Shown one piece after another: positions 27,401 through 34,418 of a stretch of DNA of 64,000 nt. Location: NCBI RefSeq assembly GCF_000300855.1, contig NZ_ALJF01000002.1, positions 186,001 to 250,000 on the forward strand, written 5' to 3'. This DNA comes from Agrobacterium albertimagni AOL15. Its GTDB lineage: Bacteria; Pseudomonadota; Alphaproteobacteria; Rhizobiales; Rhizobiaceae. The position numbers and the translations under genes are program-made. Position 1 is the first letter of the stretch. The number at the start of each line of letters is the position of its first letter. Below the pieces are notes generated by a model, which made no database searches, was not told where the DNA came from, and worked only from the letters and a program-made list of their open reading frames with translations.

Positions 27401-28729
27401 CTGCGTGCTCGACATTGCCCCGATCTGACCGGGAGTGAGCGCGGAGATCTGCGACGGTGTGAGGCCCGTGACGGCAGAGGCACTCATTGCGCCGATCTGA
27501 GCGTTCGAAAGGCCGGCGATCTGATCGCTCGACAAGTTTCCGACCTGGGTTGCCGTCATGGCCGCGACCTGAGAGGTGCTGAGCCCCTTGAGCTGATCGA
27601 CGCTCATGGCCGCGAGTTGCTCGGCATTCAGTCCGGCGACGGCCTTCGGTGTGAGCGCTGCGATCTGGGTTGGGCCAAAGCCTGCGACTGTCGCTGGCGG
27701 TATGGCCGCGATCTGCGTCGCGCTCAGCGCTCTGATCTGGGTTGCGGTGAGTGCCGACAACTGATCCCCGCTGAAGGCCGCCATCTGTGTGCGGGTCAGG
27801 GCTGCGATCTGCGCACCGGTGAGGCTCGCCATCTGTTGCGGTGACAAAGCCGCGATCTGGTCGGCTGAGAGACCGGACATGGCACGCGGATTGATCGCCG
27901 CAATCTGGCTCATCGAGAAGTTGGCCACTTGTTCGGTGGTGAAGGCCGGCAGTTGCTTCGAGGTCAGCGTTGCCATCTGCGCGGCGGTGAGCGCGCCGAC
28001 CTTTTCATTCCCAAGCGTTGCAATCTGGGTGGTCGAGAGGCCGACGATTGCGCGCGGCGAAATGGCTGCGACTTGCGTCGTGGAGAGAGCGCCAAGCTGG
28101 TCGGCCGTCAGAGCGGCAACCTGGGTTGCACTCAGGGCTGCCATCTGCTGGTTCGAGAAGACACCGACCTGTTCGGGCGTGAGCGCTGCGATCTGGGTGG
28201 GCGTGAGCGTTGCGATCTGGTTCGGCTTCAAGGCCGCGATCTGGGTGGTGCTCAGGCCCGCCAGTCTTTCGGGAGTTTGTCCTCGCAAGGCAGCCGTGTT
28301 GATTGCGGCGATATCTTCCGGCGAAAACGTCGCGAGATCTTCAGCGCTGAAGGCGCTCAATTGCGTTGCGGTCAATCGGGCGACCTGTGCCGGTGTCAAG
28401 GCTTCCGACTGCTCGGAAGACAGGCCGCCAAGCTGGCTTGCTGACATCGCCGCGATCTGTGAGACGACCAGACTTGAAACGTCTTCGGTCGATAGGGCGG
28501 TGATCTGGTCCAGCGTCAGGCCGGTGATCGAACGGGGCGCGATCGCCCTCAACTGCGACGTCGACAGGCCTGCGACGGCTTCCGTCTGCAACGCAGAAAT
28601 CTGCGACGACGTCAGTGCGCTGACCTGCGTGTTCGAAAGCTGGCTGATTTCGTCGTCTGACCACGAGCTAACCGTCGAATTGGGAAGCGCCCGGATCTGG
28701 GCTGGGCTGAGCAGGGAAATCGACGTCAT
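24485..28729 (-). CDS. Giant octapeptide-repeat protein, 1414 residues, function unknown
   Basis: I do not recognise the function. The whole protein, from Met1 to residue 1408, divides into 176 octads with no insertion or deletion, plus the tail AAYQAA (1414 = 176 x 8 + 6). The consensus is [TPA]-x-Q-[IVL]-x-[AG]-[LMF]-[ST]. The octads fall into a super-repeat of 17 (136 residues): octads 36, 53, 70, 87, 104, 121, 138, 155 and 172 carry x-x-[AG]-[IVLM]-x-[GS]-[LI], each preceded by an x-x-x-[IVL]-[AG]-A-[ILM] octad. There is no cysteine, almost no charge beyond occasional D, E, K or R, one histidine, no signal peptide, no membrane segment and no RTX motif. The Ser/Thr-x-x-Gln spacing resembles a helix capping box, so a solenoid of very short helices is possible. 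It could be a secreted surface or adhesion protein; that is inference. AAGAGG precedes the ATG. Confidence 0.85.
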   Translation of the reverse strand: MTSISLLSPAQIRALPNSTVSSWSDDEISQLSNTQVSALTSSQISALQTEAVAGLSTSQLRAIAPRSITGLTLDQITALSTEDVSSLVVSQIAAMSASQLGGLSSEQSEALTPAQVARLTATQLSAFSAEDLATFSPEDIAAINTAALRGQTPERLAGLSTTQIAALKPNQIATLTPTQIAALTPEQVGVFSNQQMAALSATQVAALTADQLGALSTTQVAAISPRAIVGLSTTQIATLGNEKVGALTAAQMATLTSKQLPAFTTEQVANFSMSQIAAINPRAMSGLSADQIAALSPQQMASLTGAQIAALTRTQMAAFSGDQLSALTATQIRALSATQIAAIPPATVAGFGPTQIAALTPKAVAGLNAEQLAAMSVDQLKGLSTSQVAAMTATQVGNLSSDQIAGLSNAQIGAMSASAVTGLTPSQISALTPGQIGAMSSTQISALKTTQVAAFTADQITGLTPTQIRGLTGPQIAAMSENFVTGFSEEQIAALSARAIAGLTADQIGALSMDQLDALSTTQIGALNATQIAAMPQEAIAAMSPAKIAAISAKAITGLTSENLASLAPNQIAALTTTQIRGLKADQISGLTAFQTEAMTNSQISALSAAQLSALSVNAVNAWSPSQIGAISSASISGLTTDQLTALNDNQIDSLTAAQIARMNGAQIGALSEQQLAAFLPAEIAAISPSAISSISPDKIDGLSLEQIARLTTAQIAAMKSEQLVAFTPTQLASLSSSQLQAVTSAQIAALSPSNIASLSREQIASLSARSIASLSTEQIAAMSADQIDAMTATQIAGLTASQLDAMRKADILAFLPAEIAAINASALSSLDAETIAALSIDQVAAMTPAQLGALNADQVAAFTPTQLDAMSAKQLAGFGASQVTSLTTAALGALTPEQIAGFSTAAIAALSTTQIAALSTNQIEALTTAQMGALTAAQVAALTPTQLSNLPTAKLAAISPTGIAGLTTQQIAGLGSDQISALTAAQIAALTPAQVGAMTPQQVTLLSNTQIGALGATQVAALSNDALATLTSEKIAALTTKAIPGLTATQIASMSTTQIDSLSQTQIAALTSTQIGALSSAQLATFSNAELAAIAPAAIPGLSAGNIAGLSQEQIGVLTAAQVGALTFDQLNALRPDQLGVMTPTQIGALTATQLASLSAGTISGLSATQVAAISTKAIPGLSTAQIATLTPSQIDAMTSAQFGALSATQLSAFSPAALETLTSADIAALSPTAVGGLSPVIFATLQPEQIAAMTTGQVAALSYHQLRAMTQDQVGAMTTAQIGAMNAVQLATLGTDRVGWLTTDQVSAIDPKAIGGLSVTQVSGLTAAQAEALTPAQVAGLSSAQLTALGANNLRTFSTEDLAAISQQAIPGLTVSQISNMTSAQLQAITATQSNFLSPDQIAAVLAAYQAA
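24503..28729 (-). repeat. 24-bp tandem coding repeat, 176 units, with 408-bp super-period
   Basis: The DNA repeats every 24 bp in exact register over 4.2 kb (typical unit core on the plus strand: GCGATCTGGGT). Marker octads recur every 17 units, or 408 bp, about 10.4 super-repeats. Units are diverged and codon-randomised, which points to old duplication kept by selection on the protein rather than a recent satellite-like expansion. Confidence 0.9.
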
Positions 28730-29119
28730 CGCTATCGGCCTCTTGTTCTGAAACGAATGTGCTCAAAAGTGTTCCGCCGGTTGGCATGCAGCCGATCGAG
28801 GCAATGCGTCTCAACCTTTTCAACACTTTCCGGCACAAAGTCTTGCCCGGCGGGTCTCAGGACATCGCGCAGGACGACCTGCTTTTAAGATGCAAGGCTT
28901 GCCTGAGCCTGTGCTTCCACACCTCCCGGTTGGTTCTCGTCGAAGGGCGCTTCGAGCCACGAAGCCGCGGCCGGCGTCCTTCAAAATTGTCATAGATCAA
29001 GGCGACAGGCCCATCAGGACGACATTCTCCCGCCGACTGCAGCGATGCAGTGCCCGCAAGGGCTGCCGAGGCCATTTTTCAGCCGGCCTGATTCAAATGG
29101 AAATGCGCAGAGGACTGGG
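28730..29119. other. Divergent intergenic region, no credible gene
   Basis: This 390-bp stretch separates the minus-strand octapeptide-repeat gene from the plus-strand ATPase gene and should hold both promoters. Short open frames here have no recognisable product or ribosome site. An inverted pair AAAGTGTT / AACACTTT about 60 bp apart lies in the upstream region of the repeat gene. A degenerate Fnr/FixK-like box is at 28987-29000. Confidence 0.6.
28987..29000 (+). promoter_or_regulatory. Degenerate Fnr/FixK-like box upstream of the P-type ATPase
   Basis: TTGTC-ATAG-ATCAA: the right half-site matches the TTGAT-N4-ATCAA anaerobox fully and the left half at 3 of 5 positions. It lies 120 bp before the ATPase start. 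It suggests, weakly, low-oxygen control. Confidence 0.3.
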
Positions 29120-31825
29120 ATGACCGACAGAACCGAAGATTTGAAGCCACATGCCTTGCCGCCGCAGGATGTGCTCCATGCGATGGACACTAATGTTTCT
29201 GGGCTTGGGACAGAGGAGGCCAAAAGGAGGCTGGAGGTGCATGGCGCCAATCGTCTGCCTGCCGCGCCGAAGCGCAGCCCCGTCGTCCGCTTCCTGTCGC
29301 AGTTCCATAATGTCTTGATTTACGTCCTGCTGGCTTCCGCAGCGGTCACAGGATTCATGCAGCATTGGATCGATACGGGCGTGATCCTCGCCGTCGTCTT
29401 CGGCAATGCCGTCGTAGGTTACCTGCAGGAAGGCCGTGCCGAAGATGCGATGAATTCGATCAGGGTCATGCTGGCGCCGCACGCCGCAGTGCTGCGCGAC
29501 GGCCGCCGGACGTCCGTCGACGCCGCCGATCTCGTGCCCGGCGACATCGTGCTGGTCGAGGCTGGAGATCGCGTTCCCGCCGATCTGCGACTGCTGGAAG
29601 CACGGAGCCTGAAGGTCGAGGAGGCGGCCCTGACGGGTGAATCGGTGCCTGTCGACAAGACCCAAGACGCCGTCTCTGCCGATGCCGTTCTCGGTGATCG
29701 CAGTTCCATGCTGTTCAGCGGAACACTGGTTGCCGCGGGGACGGGCAAGGGTGTCGTGGTTGCAACCGGCATGGCAACGGAAATCGGCAAGATCAGCGGG
29801 ATGCTTGAGGCCGTCGAGTCGCTCTCGACGCCGCTCGTTCGGCAAATGGATGTCTTCGCACGCTGGCTGACCCTCTTCATCCTCATCATTTCTGGCATGC
29901 TCCTCGCCTACGGGCTGGTTGTCGGGCATCTGCCGTTCGATGAACTGTTCATGACCATTGTCGGTCTCGCCGTCGCAGCGATCCCGGAAGGTCTCCCAGC
30001 GGTCATGACGATCACACTTGCCGTTGGTGTCCAGGCGATGGCCGGACGCAATGCGATCGTTCGACGGCTGCCGGCGATCGAGACGCTGGGCTCGGTGTCC
30101 GTGATCTGCACGGACAAGACGGGTACGCTGACGCGCAACGAAATGGTCGTGGCAAGCCTCGTGGCTGCGCGCCATGTCTATGCCGTTGATGGAGAAGGCT
30201 ATGCACCGGAAGGCGCCGTCCGATGGAACGACGCCGACGTCGACCCGCAGGACCACGCCGTCCTCTCCGAATTCGCGCGCGCCGCGGGGCTCTGCAACGA
30301 TGCCGTGCTGCATTCCGCGAATGGAGCCTGGCGGGTGGAAGGCGACCCCATGGAAGGGGCCCTTATGGCGCTGGCGGGCAAGATCACCGGCGGCGGTAGC
30401 GATCCCTTCACCGCAGGCTGGCGGCGGATCGACGCCATCCCCTTCGATGCCGCTCATCGCTACATGGCCGTCCTTCATGTCGATGATGAAAACAAAAGGC
30501 ATGTCCACGTGAAGGGTGCGCCAGAGGCCGTTCTCGAGCTTTGCGCCACCCAGCGCATGCCGGATGGTTCGTCGGCACAACTCGACGCTCCCTACTGGGA
30601 AAACATGGTCGAGGTCCTTGCCGCTGAAGGGCAACGTGTGCTCGCTGTTGCCGTCGGCGCTCCCCCAAGCGGCGGGGCCCATCTCGTCCAGGCCGACCTT
30701 CCCGGCACGCTGACGCTGATCGGCCTGGTGGGTCTGATCGATCCGCCCCGTCCGGAAGCGATTGTCGCGGTCGCCGACTGCTATCAAGCGGGCATTCGGG
30801 TGAAGATGATCACCGGCGACCATGCCGCGACGGCCCGGGCGATCGCTGGAATGATCGGGTTGAAGAACACCGACCGGGTGCTCACCGGAGCGGATCTCGA
30901 CCGGATGGACGATGCCACGCTATCGCTTGCCGCTGCCGAGACCGACATCTTTGCTCGAACCTCGCCGGCTCACAAGTTGCGGCTGGTGACCGCACTCCAG
31001 TCCCAGGGCCTGACCGTCGCGATGACCGGTGACGGTGTCAACGATGCGCCGGCCCTCAAGCGGGCCGATGCCGGGATCGCGATGGGCGTGAAGGGCAGCG
31101 AAGCGGCAAAGGAAGCCGCAGAGCTGGTTCTGGCGGACGACAACTTCGCCTCCATTGCCGCCGCCGTGCGCGAGGGCCGTACCGTCTATGACAACATCAA
31201 GAAAGTGATCAGCTGGACCCTGCCGACAAATGCCGGCGAGGCAGCGACCATCATCATCGCACTATTTGCCGGCCTGGCACTCCCGGTCACGGCCGTCCAG
31301 ATCCTCTGGGTCAACCTGGTAACGGCGATCACGCTCGGATTGGCGCTTGCCTTCGAGCCATCTGAAGAGGGCACCATGCGACGGCCGCCGCGCCGCCGGG
31401 ACGAGCCCCTGCTGACCGCCGACCTGATCTGGAATGTCCTGCTCGTCTCAGTGCTCTTTGCCGCTGCGGTTTTCGGAATATTTCTCTACGCGCTGGACAA
31501 GGGCTATCCGATCGAACTCGCGCGCACGATGGCGATGAACACCCTGGTTGTCATGGAAATCTTCAATGTCTTCTTCATCCGCAATATCTACGGCACATCG
31601 CTCACGTGGCAGGCCGTGCGCGGGACCAAGGTCGTCTGGATCTGCGTAATCTCGGTCACCGCTGCCCAGTTTGCGGTCACCTATCTGCCCTTCATGCAAT
31701 CCCTGTTCGGGACGCAGAGCGTTCCCCTGCAGGACGGGTTGCTGATCGTCGGGATCGGTGCCGTGTTCTTTGCTCTCGTGGAAATCGAAAAGCAGATGCG
31801 TTTGGCATTCCGCAATCGGGGCTGA
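29120..31825 (+). CDS. P2-type cation-transporting ATPase (PacL/CtpF/PMR1-like)
   Basis: 901 residues from ATG 29120, with AGAGGA just upstream; an upstream in-frame start adds 25 residues without family match. Domains: N-terminal cation-ATPase domain (LGTEEAKRRLEVHGANRLPAAPKRS), actuator with LTGESVPVDK, transmembrane helix 4 with AAIPEGLPAVMT, phosphorylation site DKTGTLT at D332, a nucleotide domain with VKGAPEAVL, MITGDHA and TGDGVNDAPALKRADAGIAMG, then helices 5-10. The PEGLP motif marks Ca2+-like or general cation P2 pumps. In helix 6 the sequence is NLVTAITLGLALAFEP, so the Asp found in SERCA NLVTDG is replaced by Ala. Exact ion (Ca2+, Mg2+, Mn2+, Na+ or K+) is not set by sequence. Confidence 0.9.
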   Translation: MTDRTEDLKPHALPPQDVLHAMDTNVSGLGTEEAKRRLEVHGANRLPAAPKRSPVVRFLSQFHNVLIYVLLASAAVTGFMQHWIDTGVILAVVFGNAVVGYLQEGRAEDAMNSIRVMLAPHAAVLRDGRRTSVDAADLVPGDIVLVEAGDRVPADLRLLEARSLKVEEAALTGESVPVDKTQDAVSADAVLGDRSSMLFSGTLVAAGTGKGVVVATGMATEIGKISGMLEAVESLSTPLVRQMDVFARWLTLFILIISGMLLAYGLVVGHLPFDELFMTIVGLAVAAIPEGLPAVMTITLAVGVQAMAGRNAIVRRLPAIETLGSVSVICTDKTGTLTRNEMVVASLVAARHVYAVDGEGYAPEGAVRWNDADVDPQDHAVLSEFARAAGLCNDAVLHSANGAWRVEGDPMEGALMALAGKITGGGSDPFTAGWRRIDAIPFDAAHRYMAVLHVDDENKRHVHVKGAPEAVLELCATQRMPDGSSAQLDAPYWENMVEVLAAEGQRVLAVAVGAPPSGGAHLVQADLPGTLTLIGLVGLIDPPRPEAIVAVADCYQAGIRVKMITGDHAATARAIAGMIGLKNTDRVLTGADLDRMDDATLSLAAAETDIFARTSPAHKLRLVTALQSQGLTVAMTGDGVNDAPALKRADAGIAMGVKGSEAAKEAAELVLADDNFASIAAAVREGRTVYDNIKKVISWTLPTNAGEAATIIIALFAGLALPVTAVQILWVNLVTAITLGLALAFEPSEEGTMRRPPRRRDEPLLTADLIWNVLLVSVLFAAAVFGIFLYALDKGYPIELARTMAMNTLVVMEIFNVFFIRNIYGTSLTWQAVRGTKVVWICVISVTAAQFAVTYLPFMQSLFGTQSVPLQDGLLIVGIGAVFFALVEIEKQMRLAFRNRG

Positions 31826-31855
31826 TGCAGGTCCCTAGGCACCATGCGCCACAAG

Positions 31856-32533
31856 TCATCGGGCGGCAACGGTTGCTTCCTTCAGGAAGTGCCGCCCGAG
31901 GTGACCAACCCCATCCTGAATGTCTGCTTCGATTGCCGCCGAAAGCGCATCCGGATCCCTCGCCCGGATTGCGTCGAGGGCCTCGGCATGCCGGTCGATT
32001 CGGTAGCTTTCTTCCAGCTTGTCCGTGGCCAGGCGCATGAACGGGCCAAGGCGCAACCAGACAGACTCCATCAGGTCGAGAAGGACACCACTCGCTCCGG
32101 GCTCGTAAAGCGTACGATGGAAAAGGAAATTGAGTTCGGTCGATTGCAGCAAATCATTCGCCGCATAGGCCTCGTCAATCGCAGTATCGATCACCTCCAG
32201 GCGTTCAAGGCGCTCGGCGTCGATATGCGGCAGGGCCCTGGTCGCTGCGAGTGTCTCGAGCGCGATGCGGGCCGCAATGATTTCCTCGAATTTGGAGAGC
32301 GTCATTTCCGGTACGCGCACGCGGCGGTTGTCGAGATATTCGAGCGCACCATCGGCGACCAACCGGTGCAGGGCTTCGCGGACCGGCATGGCACTGACGG
32401 CCAGATCTTCGGCGACACCGTTGATGGTGATCGGCAGGCCGGGAGCCACCGCGCCGGACATCACACGATTGCGCAAGGTCCGGTAGACCCGCTGCTTCAA
32501 CGATTTTTCCGCCTTGCCCTCTTCAAGTGCCAT
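31856..32533 (-). CDS. GntR-family transcriptional regulator (FadR/FCD type)
   Basis: 225 residues. The winged helix (about 10-75) has QRVYRTLRNRVMSGAVAPGLPITINGVAEDLAVSAMPVREALHRLVADGALEYLDNRRVRV, followed by an FCD domain (about 80-215) with the metal/ligand histidines in LNFLFHRTLYEP and IDRHAEALDAI. It is divergent from the amidotransferase gene at 32691, which is its most likely target; a TTTGATCAAA palindrome (32609-32618) lies between them. FCD regulators typically sense carboxylic acids. Its end is 30 bp from the end of the ATPase gene, which faces it. Confidence 0.85.
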   Translation of the reverse strand: MALEEGKAEKSLKQRVYRTLRNRVMSGAVAPGLPITINGVAEDLAVSAMPVREALHRLVADGALEYLDNRRVRVPEMTLSKFEEIIAARIALETLAATRALPHIDAERLERLEVIDTAIDEAYAANDLLQSTELNFLFHRTLYEPGASGVLLDLMESVWLRLGPFMRLATDKLEESYRIDRHAEALDAIRARDPDALSAAIEADIQDGVGHLGRHFLKEATVAAR

Positions 32534-32690
32534 GGGTCAGATCGAGATCCCGCCTTTTCGTCGCTATCGTTGTGAGGGCGCGCGGAATAGCCGTGCGCCC
32601 TCTTGAAATTTGATCAAACTAGCATTTGGTATAGATGGACCGAGTGCAAGGCCCCCGCGTTGCTCTTTTCGCCTATTTCAGGAAGCCCAC

Positions 32691-33377
32691 ATGACCGCCA
32701 AGACCATCGGCATTCTCGTCACGGGTCACTCGCCCGCCGAACTCACAAGCGAGTATGGCAATTATGCCGATATGTTTGCCGCGCTGCTGGGCGATTTCGA
32801 CTTCTCGTTCAAGCGCTACTTCGTCGTCGACGGCGAGTTTCCGGCGAGCCCGACTGAAGTCGACGGGTGGCTGCTGACCGGCTCGAAGTTCGGCGTCTAC
32901 GAGGACCATGAGTGGATCCGCAAGCTCGAGGATTTCATTCGCCAGGTGCATGCGGCCAAGGTGCCCATGGTCGGGATCTGCTTCGGGCACCAGGTCATGG
33001 CGAAGGCCCTCGGCGGCGAGGTCGAGAAGTTCAAGGGTGGCTGGTCTGCCGGGCCTGTGACCTACAAGCGCTCCGATACGGGCGAAGAGCAGGTTCTGCT
33101 CGCCTGGCATCAGGATCAGGTCATCAAGGTGCCGGAAGGTGGCGAAGTGGTCGGCAAGACCGACGCCTGCGAGAATGCCGTCATCCGCTATGGCGATTGG
33201 GGTCTCTCCTACCAGCCGCATCCGGAGTTTTCGCCGCGCTTCTTCGAGGGGCTGGCGGAGGCCCGCAAGGCTGCCATCCCTGAGACCTTGTTCGAGAAGG
33301 TCAAGAAGGTCGAGGTCCCGATCGCGACCGACCGGATCGCCAAAGAAATCGGCGAATTCCTGGCGCGCGATCGCTGA
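32691..33377 (+). CDS. Class I glutamine amidotransferase-like protein
   Basis: 228 residues from ATG 32691 with AGGAAG upstream. The GATase1 triad is present: nucleophile C97 in VGICFGHQ, and H177 and E179 in YQPHPEFS. The oxyanion strand DGWLLTGSKFGVYED is also typical. The domain stands alone and is related to the GMP-synthase glutaminase domain, so it may hydrolyse a gamma-glutamyl compound or feed ammonia to an unlinked partner. No synthetase partner is adjacent. The FCD-type regulator on the other side suggests substrate induction. Confidence 0.8.
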   Translation: MTAKTIGILVTGHSPAELTSEYGNYADMFAALLGDFDFSFKRYFVVDGEFPASPTEVDGWLLTGSKFGVYEDHEWIRKLEDFIRQVHAAKVPMVGICFGHQVMAKALGGEVEKFKGGWSAGPVTYKRSDTGEEQVLLAWHQDQVIKVPEGGEVVGKTDACENAVIRYGDWGLSYQPHPEFSPRFFEGLAEARKAAIPETLFEKVKKVEVPIATDRIAKEIGEFLARDR

Positions 33378-33383
33378 CGCGTC

Positions 33384-34295
33384 TCAGGTTGGTGCACCGG
33401 CATCCCAGCTTTCCCTGATGAAGGCTTCGAAGAAATCCGAGAAGGTCGCGACCCTGAGCGGCAGCTGCTCGTAAGGGGGATAGAAGAGCGTCAGCCAGAT
33501 TTCCGGCGTGCTCCAGCCCGGGAGCACCTCGACCAGACGGCCGGCGGCAAGATCTTCCTCGACAATGAACCGCGGCAGGAGGGCGATCCCCTCTCCCGCG
33601 ACGGCAAGCCGACCGAGGAAGTCGCCGTTGTTGATCGAAAAACGTCCTTTGGCTTCAACGATGCGGCTCTGTCCGGGCCGGCTGAGTTCCCAAGTCTCGG
33701 TCTTCGACTGGTCGTGATAGCTCAGGCATTCGAGCGTCGTCAGGTCTTCCGGCACCTTCGGGATGCCGTTGCGGGCCAGGAACGAGGGCGAGGCGACCAA
33801 AACCCTCGGGACTGGCCGGATTTTGCGCCAGATCGTCGACTTGTCCGTCGGCGGGCCGGAGATGCGGATCGCGAGATCATAGTTTTCCTGCAGAATGTCG
33901 ACGAAACGGTCTGACAGCTCGATTGCCACATTCGTGCGCGGGTGGATGATGGAAAATTGCGACAGGACGGTCGGCAGGACTTTCATGCCGAGCGACATTG
34001 GAGCCGAGACGCGCAGAGAGCCCGCCGTGACCTTCTGCAGATCCCGGGTTTCCTCCGTTGCGCGAGCAAGGCCCTGAACCAGCGGTGCGACGCGTGCAGC
34101 ATAGGCGGCGCCCGCCGAGGTCAGGGAGACCTTTCTCGTGGTCCGCAGGAGCAGCTGAATGCCGAGTTCCTCCTCCAATCCGGACACCGTGCGTGTAACG
34201 GATGCCGGCGTCATGCCCAGACGACGGGCGGCGGCGCTGAAGCTGCTCTGTTCGGCAACGGTGAGAAAGGTCCGGATGGCTTCGAGTTCACCCAT
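33384..34295 (-). CDS. LysR-family transcriptional regulator
   Basis: 303 residues. The N-terminal winged helix reads LEAIRTFLTVAEQSSFSAAARRLGMTPASVTRTVSGLEEELGIQLLLRTTRKVSLT, and the substrate-binding domain follows (about 90-295). The sequence belongs to the CrgA/DsdC-like branch with IRISGPPTDKSTIWRKIRPV and GRLAVAGEGIALLPRFIVEEDLAAGRLVEVLP. It is divergent from the dioxygenase-carboxylesterase pair, with a perfect AT-rich palindrome between them, so it very likely controls that pair and itself. Confidence 0.9.
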   Translation of the reverse strand: MGELEAIRTFLTVAEQSSFSAAARRLGMTPASVTRTVSGLEEELGIQLLLRTTRKVSLTSAGAAYAARVAPLVQGLARATEETRDLQKVTAGSLRVSAPMSLGMKVLPTVLSQFSIIHPRTNVAIELSDRFVDILQENYDLAIRISGPPTDKSTIWRKIRPVPRVLVASPSFLARNGIPKVPEDLTTLECLSYHDQSKTETWELSRPGQSRIVEAKGRFSINNGDFLGRLAVAGEGIALLPRFIVEEDLAAGRLVEVLPGWSTPEIWLTLFYPPYEQLPLRVATFSDFFEAFIRESWDAGAPT

Positions 34296-34316
34296 GAGAT
34301 TATTGCTCCAAGCGTA

Positions 34317-34335
34317 ATAATATTCGCAATATTAT
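34317..34335. promoter_or_regulatory. Palindromic operator between lysR and the dioxygenase gene
   Basis: ATAATATT-CGC-AATATTAT is a perfect inverted repeat 21 bp from the lysR start and 83 bp from the dioxygenase start. It stands out as AT-rich in GC-rich DNA and is of the size bound by LysR proteins. Confidence 0.7.
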
Positions 34336-34418
34336 CGCTATTCTCTCGGGTAAAGCCATGGCCCATATTCGGTTCAACAGAACAAGACCGGCGGACGTGC
34401 CGGGAAAGGATCAGAGCC

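Noticed and set aside
24485..28729. CRISPR array or satellite DNA
   Set aside because: Units are directly adjacent, with no unique spacers, and are diverged at synonymous sites within one intact coding frame.
24485..28729. TAL-effector-like DNA-binding repeats, because of recurring LTPxQI segments
   Set aside because: TAL repeats are 33-35 residues with a variable residue pair. The unit here is 8 residues and no such pair or flanking TAL domain exists.
24479..28751. Several long plus-strand open frames antisense to the repeat gene (for example 25337-26452, 27119-27844 and 27789-28751)
   Set aside because: They are a by-product of the 24-bp period: a stop-free unit stays stop-free in other frames. 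They have no ribosome sites, and the minus-strand frame is full length with one clean consensus.
28759..28995. Small plus-strand frame of 78 codons between the repeat gene and the ATPase
   Set aside because: No family resemblance and no ribosome site; composition looks like non-coding leader.
32605..32640. TTTGATCAAA palindrome as a firm operator of the FCD-type GntR
   Set aside because: A 10-bp palindrome is short enough to arise by chance and it does not match the usual FadR-group consensus; mentioned only in the gene note.
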